DNA of 64,000 nt from positions 868,001-932,000 of the forward strand of contig NZ_PYAW01000003.1 of assembly GCF_003014755.1 (NCBI RefSeq), written 5' to 3'. The stretch is from Chitinophaga niastensis (GTDB lineage: Bacteria; Bacteroidota; Bacteroidia; Chitinophagales; Chitinophagaceae). Both the position numbers and the translations under genes were made by a program. The notes under the pieces were generated by a model, which saw only the letters and a program-made list of their open reading frames with translations, was not told the DNA's origin and ran no database searches. Each line of letters begins with the position of its first letter. Positions within the stretch are counted from its first letter, which is position 1. This document shows positions 1 through 9,200 of this stretch, piece after piece.

Positions 1-425
1 AGGTTTTGTTGATATAATGCCTCTGCTATAATTTCAATAAAACGGGGTGCAGTGGCGAAGTAAAAGATCCTTGTGCTGTTTTGTTTATTTTGTTTTTCAA
101 AAGCATCTAACTTGCCTTTCAGGCAGAGATAGGTATCTGCTTTCAAAAAATCACCTTGTATATAGGAAAGTCGCGCTGCAAAATCATTCCATTTTTTCTC
201 ATCTGCAATGCCATTACGGCTAAATTCATTGATGCCGGCGAGCAGATCATCCTTAAAGGCTACTTCATCCACTTCCAGGTAATCTACACAATAGATAGTA
301 AATACAGGAGGCAGGTGGTTGTCGGTAAATAAATTATAAAGAGCTGGAATGAGCTTACGTTTGGTCAGATCTCCCTTTGCCCCAAAGATGGTAATAGCCG
401 CTGGGTACACTTTTCCATTTTTCAT
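1..425 (-). CDS. zwf: Glucose-6-phosphate 1-dehydrogenase, N-terminal part (cut by window edge)
   Basis: The first 141 codons are present; the rest lies beyond the left edge. The enzyme oxidises glucose-6-phosphate to 6-phosphogluconolactone with NADP and opens the oxidative pentose phosphate pathway in the cytoplasm. The N-terminus carries the family's nucleotide-binding signature, seen here as FGAKGDLTKRKLIPALYNL at about residues 14-32, and continues with the expected helix/strand region (IYCVDYLEVDEVAFKDD, then FYFATAPRFIEII). The ATG at 425 is the natural start because it places the GxxGDL motif at the usual distance from the N-terminus. The TonB receptor gene ends 83 bases upstream on the same strand. 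A 15-base palindrome sits 35 bases before the start codon. Confidence 0.93.
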   Translation of the reverse strand, partial: MKNGKVYPAAITIFGAKGDLTKRKLIPALYNLFTDNHLPPVFTIYCVDYLEVDEVAFKDDLLAGINEFSRNGIADEKKWNDFAARLSYIQGDFLKADTYLCLKGKLDAFEKQNKQNSTRIFYFATAPRFIEIIAEALYQQN

Positions 426-460
426 AATTGCTGAAGTTTATATCAATGTTATTGCATCTC

Positions 461-475
461 GTTTGTTGAACAAAC
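461..475. promoter_or_regulatory. Perfect palindrome upstream of zwf, possible operator
   Basis: GTTTGTTGAACAAAC is a perfect 7+1+7 inverted repeat located 35 bases upstream of the zwf start. On the minus strand its edge overlaps TTAGTTTG (478-471), one mismatch from the Bacteroidota -7 element TAnnTTTG, so a protein bound there could block transcription of zwf. This is inference from position and symmetry only; no regulator is identified. Confidence 0.3.
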
Positions 476-508
476 TAAGCAATTTATGTGACTTTTAATC
501 AAATGCAA

Positions 509-2557
509 TTAAAGCTTAACAACCACGCCCAGGTTAGCCACAGCTCCGCTTCCCTTTACATAGTATCTTCCATCATTGGTAGCACCTCTGACTTCAGCAT
601 GAACAGGATAATAATTTGTATTAAAGAGATTATTCACTGAAAACCGGAACAAAATATTTTTAATCTTATAAGAAGTATAGAGATCAAATATCCGATAGCC
701 TGTAACAGGATATTTACCATAGTTATATTCCTGTGATGTAAAAACATCGCGGGAACCGATACTCACCATTTGCAACATAAGGCTCCAGTTATCTGTAAGC
801 TTTACATTGGCGTTCGCATTGATTTTAAGCGGAGAAATAACGGAGTTATCCAGCTTGCCATCAAAACTACCCGTATTCTTTGTATCCTGACGGCCATCCA
901 TATAACCTAATACCCCACCGAGGTCCAGCCATCTTGTAACCTTAATTCCCAGCTCAGCTTCTATCCCGTATATTTTCTGTGGCACCTGGATTAATTCATA
1001 ATTCCCTGCACCGCCTACTTCTGTATAGGTGGTTCCTTTCTTTGAAAAACTGTAATAGCCGGTAAGCTGATAGTTGATGATCCCCTTTCTGCCACTAAAA
1101 CCCAATTCATAATTTTCTACCAGCACAGGTTCAGCATTGATAGCTGTTAATGGTACACCATTTCTGAGTACCAGCCCTACATCTCCGATGGAATATCCTT
1201 GTGAATAACTAATAAATGGTTGCAGGAAAGAAAGTTTGTTATACCTGGCACCCAGGTTAAACACTAGTGCATTATACTTATCAGCTGCTCCTTTGGTGGT
1301 TTGTCCGTTGCTCCTGGTCAGGTCACCTACCGCAAACCCAATATGCTCATATCTTAATCCACCTTTAACAATCCAATCATCTGCAATATTGAATTTGGAC
1401 TGTAAATAAGGAGCAATGCTGGTCATATTCATGCTAGGCGTGATCAGTTTATCTGCCATATCCTTTTGCACTGTATGATCTTTTAAAAAGTCCATGCCAT
1501 AGATCAGTGTAAGCCTGTTCCTTTTTCCCAATGCAAACGGTGTATTAAAGTTCAGGCGGGCTCCCCAATGATCCGAGTAAACCTGGTTGTAAGCTTCAAA
1601 TACGGTGTTCATATCATCGTAATAAAAGCTGATATTGGCGGCTGTTTTACCCCAGTCACCCAGGTATTTTATATTAAAGGTTTTATTATAGGGAGTACCA
1701 CCTCTGATAGCAGTATCGCCAGGCACACCTATGGCGGGTGATATACCGAATTTTCCGGTAGTACCAATATATTGGCTGTTCTGGACACTGCTATAATAAT
1801 TTCCCATTACTTCCAGCCGGTTGCTGGCATTAAAATTATATCCGACTTTAGCCAATGCATTGTACGAATTCGTTTCGCCCAAACCATAAAAAGGGCTTAC
1901 CACCTGCCCGTCTGCAGACCTTATCACGCCACTTCTGGCGATTTTTCCCTGTACCAGGTAATCAAATTTATCTTTTGAACCGGAAAACACCTGGGCAAGG
2001 TTATATCCATAAGTTTTGCCGGCATTCGCGAGGTTCATGGAGTTGTTCAGGTAAGTAGTGGAAGTAAACGGCTTATTTTGCGCAGGTTTTTTGGTAATGT
2101 AGTTGATGATACCGCCAGCGGCGCCATTTCCATACATAGCTGAAGCCCCGTTTATTACTTCAATATGATCAATAGCACTAACATCGATAGATCGAAGATC
2201 ACGACCACCATTCCTCAACGGAGTTGATTGTGGAATGCCGTCAATCAATACCAGGAAGCTGCGGCCCCGTAGCTTCCCTATGAAGTTGTTCTGGCTTTCT
2301 TCACTGGGTGAAATGCCCGGAACTTTTTGCATCAGTATATTGGGTAAGTTATTATTGATCTGACTTTGTTTTTCCACTTCTGTTCTTGAAATAACGGTTA
2401 CAGTGGAAGGAACTTCATGGATACTTTCTGCTACTCTGCTGGCAGTAACAATTATTTCATTTAGTTTATTGGTAGTATCTGTTAGCCTGGCTCCTGATTG
2501 TCCCTGTACAGATACATGATATACTATAAAAACCAGTAAACTTAAAATGCGCTTCAT
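509..2557 (-). CDS. TonB-dependent outer-membrane receptor (iron-complex type)
   Basis: A 682-residue outer-membrane receptor that would import a ligand, most likely a ferric siderophore or similar iron complex, using TonB energy. A signal peptide (MKRILSLLVFIVYHVSVQGQ) is followed by a TonB-box/plug start (LNEIIVTASRVAES), plug motifs (LIDGIPQ, IDHIEVINGASAMYGNGAAGG) and about 22 beta strands ending in the typical NNLFNTNYYP and a C-terminal hydrophobic strand. The reading frame stays open upstream to 2728, but the ATG at 2557 gives a clean signal peptide and has an exact TAnnTTTG promoter element 28 bases before it, so I start there. There is no SusD-like partner or carboxypeptidase-like N-terminal domain, so it is not a SusC glycan receptor. 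Substrate cannot be named from sequence. Confidence 0.88.
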   Translation of the reverse strand: MKRILSLLVFIVYHVSVQGQSGARLTDTTNKLNEIIVTASRVAESIHEVPSTVTVISRTEVEKQSQINNNLPNILMQKVPGISPSEESQNNFIGKLRGRSFLVLIDGIPQSTPLRNGGRDLRSIDVSAIDHIEVINGASAMYGNGAAGGIINYITKKPAQNKPFTSTTYLNNSMNLANAGKTYGYNLAQVFSGSKDKFDYLVQGKIARSGVIRSADGQVVSPFYGLGETNSYNALAKVGYNFNASNRLEVMGNYYSSVQNSQYIGTTGKFGISPAIGVPGDTAIRGGTPYNKTFNIKYLGDWGKTAANISFYYDDMNTVFEAYNQVYSDHWGARLNFNTPFALGKRNRLTLIYGMDFLKDHTVQKDMADKLITPSMNMTSIAPYLQSKFNIADDWIVKGGLRYEHIGFAVGDLTRSNGQTTKGAADKYNALVFNLGARYNKLSFLQPFISYSQGYSIGDVGLVLRNGVPLTAINAEPVLVENYELGFSGRKGIINYQLTGYYSFSKKGTTYTEVGGAGNYELIQVPQKIYGIEAELGIKVTRWLDLGGVLGYMDGRQDTKNTGSFDGKLDNSVISPLKINANANVKLTDNWSLMLQMVSIGSRDVFTSQEYNYGKYPVTGYRIFDLYTSYKIKNILFRFSVNNLFNTNYYPVHAEVRGATNDGRYYVKGSGAVANLGVVVKL

Positions 2558-2584
2558 ATAGGTCCCGTCTTGATTGATGAGGCG

Positions 2585-2592
2585 CAAAGCTA
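2585..2592 (-). promoter_or_regulatory. Bacteroidota -7 element upstream of the TonB receptor gene
   Basis: On the minus strand the octamer TAGCTTTG matches TAnnTTTG exactly and lies 28 bases before the ATG at 2557. No clear TTTG -33 element is seen at the usual spacing. It supports the internal start chosen for the receptor. Confidence 0.45.
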
Positions 2593-2673
2593 GTTGGAAA
2601 AGGTATAATGAGTAGATCGGATCGGGAAAATATTTTATGTATTTGCACCTTTCATTTGTACCCAACTCACGGT

Positions 2674-2722
2674 CCATACATACAGAAAAGCCGGTCGCTG
2701 ACCGGCTTTTCTGTATGTATGG
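2674..2722. terminator. Perfect 23-bp stem hairpin, bidirectional-type terminator
   Basis: Two perfectly complementary 23-base arms (2674-2696 and 2700-2722) enclose a GCT loop. The G+C core GCCGGTC/GACCGGC is flanked by A- and T-runs on both sides, as in bidirectional intrinsic terminators. It lies 67 bases after the stop of the small lipoprotein gene and so closes the seven-gene RHS operon, insulating it from the TonB receptor gene. Confidence 0.8.
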
Positions 2723-2788
2723 ATACAAAGCTAAACATCAAAAGAACAAGTCCTAACTGTCAGATTAAATCGTAGCTATTTCAAATAA

Positions 2789-3280
2789 TCAATCATTTCT
2801 ATCTATTTTCTCCTGCTTCCGACAAAGTAAATCAAACCTTCGTTTTATCTGATCAAGGTCTTTCGAAGATAATTTCTCATATTTCCAAAAATCTTGTTCA
2901 ATAGATTGTAAAACATCTGGCTCTAGATATTGCAGAAAGAAACACGATTTCGAATAAATAGACATCACTTTTGCAGTATTTTGTCGTAATATCATCCTCT
3001 CTTTTTGAGTTTTATGCTTAAACGAAACTGATCGTGCATCAAGATTTCCATAATAAAAGCCAGACAATTGACATATTCTCACCAACATATCATAATACTC
3101 AACATCTGAAATAGCCGTATCACTCAAGTTATCGATTACAGATAAAACATATGATGTATCTTTTCTTTCAAATGCCTCTTTTAAGCACTTTTTATAAGTC
3201 AGTCTTGAAACATACTTATTGGATCCAAATCTGCAAGATAATGCCAAACCCAATAGACATATGAAAATTATCAACCTCAT
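2789..3280 (-). CDS. Small lipoprotein, candidate immunity protein for the RHS toxin tip
   Basis: A 163-residue protein of unrecognised family. It starts with a lipoprotein signal (hydrophobic stretch ending LALSC, Cys16), so it should be anchored in the envelope; the rest is mostly helical, charged, and has no recognisable domain. Its start lies 3 bases after the stop of the giant RHS gene, so the two are surely co-transcribed, and it is the last gene before a strong terminator. Hand counts of two 60-base lines give about 30-35% G+C, lower than the RHS body (about 50% in one sampled line). A small fast-evolving gene directly behind an RHS tip is the usual place for the cognate immunity gene, and a periplasm-facing lipoprotein would suit a toxin acting there. 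Function is inferred from position only. Confidence 0.6.
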   Translation of the reverse strand: MRLIIFICLLGLALSCRFGSNKYVSRLTYKKCLKEAFERKDTSYVLSVIDNLSDTAISDVEYYDMLVRICQLSGFYYGNLDARSVSFKHKTQKERMILRQNTAKVMSIYSKSCFFLQYLEPDVLQSIEQDFWKYEKLSSKDLDQIKRRFDLLCRKQEKIDRND

Positions 3281-3283
3281 AAT

Positions 3284-6200
3284 TTAGTGCTTTTTATTAG
3301 GAGTTTTTTGGGGCGTCGCGGCTTTAGGCTTCTCTGTTTCTTTTTCATGTTTAGCCTTAACAACATCTGACATCCTGTCAAAACGACTGAAGTTCCATTT
3401 TTTAGGCTGAATCGTATGACCTATATATTCAATTTTCAAGAGCGAAATTTTATAGGTTTTCTCCCATGGTATCTCAGGAGGATCATTACCTTGGATAGTT
3501 GTATAAGAATCTAGATCCAATAGGCCTTTTCCTTTATGAACGTTAGTAACAGTTTGACTATGGCCCGCACCGTCATTATGGTCCCAAGATACCATATCTC
3601 CTGTTTTTAGATTACTCCAGGATATGTCCTTTGTAAGCTTATCATTGTTAAATAAATCTAACGATCCATAATCATCCTCTATGGCCTTTGAAAACCTTTC
3701 CCATTCACCTTCCTCAAAAGTAACGTTGACTCCTTTTTTGTTTACATAACCATAGTTATCATTTGAAATAGTCGGATCTGCCTCTGCCTTGTAATCTTCG
3801 AAGTAGATAGGTAATTTATATTTAGCACTAAATGCCACAAGCGCTCTGATTGATAAATTAGCGCAGTCAAACTCTTCGTCACCATCCATAAACTGCTGCA
3901 TTACTTTAGGAGATCTAACTTGCCAAAGCTGCGCATATGTCATACCTTTTATGTAATCTTTACCTATTCTTTCAATGACCGCTTTATCAGTTACTTTGTC
4001 TGACCATTTATGCTGGCTCTTCCATTCTCCCCCATCAATATCAACCCCATTCAAAACTCTATTTTCTGCATAAGCATAAGTACTATTCCAAGGGTAAGAT
4101 TTATATAAAGGGTCCACACTCAGGAACTTTCCTATCCTCGGATCATACACCCTCAACCCATAATCCTGCTGATTCCCATCTCCCTTGATTTCGTTATCAT
4201 TCTCCTTTCCGTTAAATCCGTATCTATATCCCGCTGCACCAAATCCTCTTCCCACTAATTCCATCCCAAACGGCGCATAATCCTGCGCGCTTATTATAAA
4301 GGGTTCATAGTGATCAATGGTTGTATTATCTGAGGTTATCTGTCGTTTGCGATCAGAGATAGTTGCTAATACATTTCCCAGGTGATTACTCAATTCAAAG
4401 ACCTTATTTCCCCTGCTAAAGATAGTATTATATCCATTTCCTAATCCGGGCATATTCAGTATATCCTGGTTTATAATATGCTGCACATTAGTTCGCTGAT
4501 TCAATAAACCCAGGCGGTTGCTGCCATACATATCAGATTCAATCAGGGTAAGGTCGCCGTTGTTAACATTGCTGTCACCTGAAGTATACACACCCATAAC
4601 ATTGCCCGTAGCATCGCGTACATACCAGGTGTCCACATTGTTTACCCGTTTACTAATACGGTGACCGGCTACATCATACGTATAGGTGATGATTGTACCA
4701 TCTGATTTCCTGATCCGTTGTATTTTTCCATACACCGTCCAATAGATACTGTCAATTTTGCCACCCTTATCGGATATAAGATTACCGATCGCATCATAAG
4801 AATAGTTACCCGGTAGCTGCTTATCGATATCATTGGAATAATTATTATCATCTACCTTATCATCTATATAATCGAGCTGATTGTTATTCAGTTTATAGCT
4901 GTATGTGAGCTCGTCCATGGCTTGTGGCTTACCGGCAAAGGTGTGGTTACCATTGCGGTGGTAAGACTGAATATTGCCATTGGCATCATAGGTCAGTGCT
5001 TCCTCAAAATCAGGCAGCTTAGCCGGAGACCAGGTATTAGTGGTAGCATTCAGACCATTGGCGGCTGTCATACTGCTAAGGCGGTTCAATGCATCATACC
5101 GGTAAGTATAAAGCAGAGGATCACCTACAGCAGGTAGATTTACACTCATAGCAGCGATATTGCCATTGAACAGTGGTTTGAAGATACTGGTATCGCCTGC
5201 TGCTCCTGCTGCAAACGCATTTACATTATTACCTATAGCCTTGTAATCACGATCCCCGAAATAATGCAATGCATATCCAAAAGCATCCCTGGCAACCAGG
5301 CTTCCTTTGCTGCCATCATTACCCATATCAAATGCAGGGGTTAATGAAGTGCTGTTAACACCCTTTAACCACCCTTGCAGGGTATAAGCGTAATCAATAC
5401 CCTGTACCTGTTGCTGACCAAGAATGGCCTTTGCCAGCGGACCATGTTTATGATACTGGTAGTATGCATCATTTTCCCAGTAAAAATCATCTGTACTGGT
5501 TTCTACGTTAGTGATGCGGTTTTCAGCATCATAAGTATAACGATGATAAAATGCATCAGGCATGCCTGCCTGGTAAGCTACTTTATCTACCTTACCGGAT
5601 ACCAGGTCGTAACTATATTCCAGCTTCTTGAAACGGTTATTTTTATCCGCCATGGAGCCCTGTTTGTAATCCTGTAACAACGTATCTACGTTACCGTGAA
5701 TATCATAACTAAAGTAGGTAGCGCTGGCATGATTCAGGTTATCCATTTCCGGTCCTGTATTATATACGGCACTCCACGATACCCTGTTACGCAGATTGCC
5801 GGCTGCCATTACCGGGTCTATGGGAGAATAAGCCTCATCATATACCGTATGGGTTATCTGCGATTTGGTAGCCGCAGCGGCATCCACCCATTGCTGTAGT
5901 TTATTATTATCCCGGCTGATAAGAGAAGACATAGCAGAATCCTGCTTTATTTGCCCTACTTCCGTAATTCTGCCCAGGTAGTCGTACAACGTATAGCTGT
6001 AAACGTTATTAGGCTGCTGATTGGCATTTTGTGATACCGACAGCCTTCCCAACCTGTCGTACCAGAACTTGCTGTAACCACCATCAGGTGTTTCCTGCGA
6101 CACTACCTGGTTTAGTGTATTATAACGATACATTGTTGCCAGCGTATGTGCCGGCACTTTGGTAACACCTGCCCGCCTGGCAGCACTTACATTGTTCAGC

Positions 6201-9200
6201 CACGCATTGGACCTGTCTACCACTGCTCCTGCAGGAGGAACTGTTTTTACCAGGTTACCTGCCTGATCATAAAAATAAAGTGTGTAATGATATTCACTCA
6301 ACCCGTGGGTCACCGTAAAACTTTCACTCCCGGCTGCCTGAAGACAACTATTGATATAAGACTGATTAAAATCATCATTCAGGGAATCTGAATAGGCTTT
6401 GAATATTTCTGTTGCAGTATTTACAAAAAAGAAGCTGCTGTCGGAACAATTACTCACCAAATTCACCGGTACTGTATCAAATACAGATTTGGTGCGGCCA
6501 CACAATAACGGGCCTTTGTACAGGGAAATACAGTTACCTGTATTGCAATATTCCTTGTTAATATTAAGTGGTAAAGCAGCTATAGTAACGCTGTAATCAA
6601 AAACACCGTTATCAATGGTCATATTAATTGGTAGAGAAATAGGTTTTATCACTACTGTTGCCGTTCCAACAGACATCTGCAGGATGCTATCATTACAAGC
6701 GGCTTTACCATTAATATCAAAAGTAAAGAGCGCAGGGTTGTTTCCCAGGTTACCACTTGCTGTGATGGTAGTGTCAGAGCTGATCCAGAGCTTCATTATC
6801 CTGCTGCCGGGGGCTCTTTCCAATAATCTTCTTGACCAGGCAAAGGTGCCATCAGCATTCATCTTAGCAATATAGATTCCGTTATTGGCCTCATCCAGGT
6901 CAGGCGAAAGCAGTAAACTACCATCAGGGAGCTGGGTTGATGCAAGCCAGTAGGTATCTGTATTCATTGGTCTTGACAGCCGCAGGGCCCTTCTTATAGA
7001 TCCATCTCCATTGATATCTACCACTGCACCCGTTCCATTAGTAGAACTAATATCTGTAGCGCCCACCAGTGTCATACGGTAGCCACCTCCCGGCAATTTG
7101 TAAAGCCCTGTTATATCTGTTTTAAACTGCTGATCATAATTTTTTATATCGAATAACACCCCTGTATGCTTATCCAGTTTTAATATATTGGGATTAAACT
7201 GCGGATAATCATAATTCGAGGCTGCCATTACCAGCGTATCACCGTTTTCAATAATGGTTTGAGACAGATCGGAGCTAGTGGTACCCATGCGTTTAAACCA
7301 CTTCTGTTTGCCTGTGCTGTCCACCACACCTACGATCCAGTCGCAAACAGTACTATAAATATTGTAATCCCCGGTAAATGCAATATCTCCGTTACTTAAC
7401 TCGATAGCCTCCCTGATATCATCCCCCGTAGGTGAATTGGCATAAACGCCTTTATTCCATTTCACATTCCCCTGCGAATCCAGCCTGACAATCGTGGCAA
7501 ATCCGGGCACACTGGCTGCCAATGCATCAATCAGTTGCGGTGTGGAAGATCCTCCGGTTGCAATATAGCCACCATCAGCAGTTTCGTTCACCCTGTTGAA
7601 ATAATCATCTCCGGTTCCTACATCAAAGGTTTTTGCCCAGATGACTTCCCCTTTAGGCGAGGATTTAATCAGCAACGCTTTATCCCATCTCTGTCCGACA
7701 GCGTTACAAGTGTAACCAGCCATAATAAAGCCACCATCCCTGGTATGCTTCATATCTGTCAACTTCGCTTTATTACCGGCAACAAAAGAAGCAGTGGTGG
7801 GTGTTTGTCCACATACAACGGAATCACCATATCCATAGCGTTGACAGCTGTCCCGGAAGTTGAGATAATCTACTACCGACAAACTATAACCCAACCGGTT
7901 ATTCATATACGTTGTAAACAATTCATTCTTGTGTTGCTGCAAAGTATCCGTTTCAGGAAGCGCAGGAATGATGCCTGGATAAGCGGTTTTAAAGGTATTG
8001 TACAAGCTGTCTGTTACCCTGCAGTTAGTACATGGTGGAGCTGTATAACACTGGAAGGCAGGTGGTATATTTACTGCATGGTCCATATAGGTACAACCAC
8101 CTGAAGCATTACAGGCATTTAATAAATTATCCAGGTCGGCCTGTGTTATTTGCAGCTTACGTGTTCTCGCCAGGTAAGCAGAGAAATTTTCCTGAAAAAG
8201 GTGTGCAATATCATACTCCTTTTTAAGGCTGGTAATTTTGCCGCATTCACAATCATTCGGTTTTGTAAAAGTGGGTCTTGATACAGTCAATGTTTGTCCG
8301 TAATAAGAGGCAGGTGTTGTAATCAGTAAGCCATTACAACCTGCTATATTGATATTATGAGCTGCGTTATAGTTATTGATAACATCTTCAAAAGAGCGGT
8401 TCACAGCGATACTGCTGTTGGGAACTGAGCTCGCGCCGTATGGATGATCAGTATCAGCCCCCTCATTGCACACTGCCAGCAATTGCTCTTTTATGTCCGC
8501 AAATGCGGTGGAATCGTACGCACAAGGTGCCAGCTGTTTCATCCAGGTAGACACATAAGCGTTACAGTTGGCACTAAACGTTTGCTTCAGTGCACTTTGT
8601 GCAGAATCACTACCCGTCTGCTTAATAAGCGCAGGATTATTCAAATAGCCAAGCCCGTTTTCAGACAGCGCGTTTGATGCGTTATTAAAGTTGGCCACCA
8701 TACCTGCCAGTCCCAGATCAGCAGCACTTACTTTCGCCGCTCCGTTCGGACAAGCAGCATTATCTATCAGTCCCCATATATAATCCTTTTTCAATTTCAG
8801 ATAGGATTCTCTGAAACTCCGCCATATCATGTTCAGATCTCCCGCACACATCGTAGCTTCATTGAACACATTGCCGGGAGCCGAAAAATTGTTAACACAA
8901 GTTGCATCTTCACCACAGATAACGGTAGCGCCACTAACAGACCAGATAGACATGCTATGGCTATAGTTACTCATGAGGTTTTCAATATCAGCTTTATAAG
9001 TGCCTCCATTTTCCTGTACCAAAGGATCCTGGTTGGCGCTGTTACTGCCAAAACTGGTGAATACGCCAGTGGAGCCATTGGTTGGATTCAGATAACCTTT
9101 GGATTTCGCTTCCGCATAAGTATCTACCCCACCAAACTTTGCATCCCATTGCTGGCTATCTTTATGCTTCTCATACTCCAGCAGCTTACAATATTCAGGA

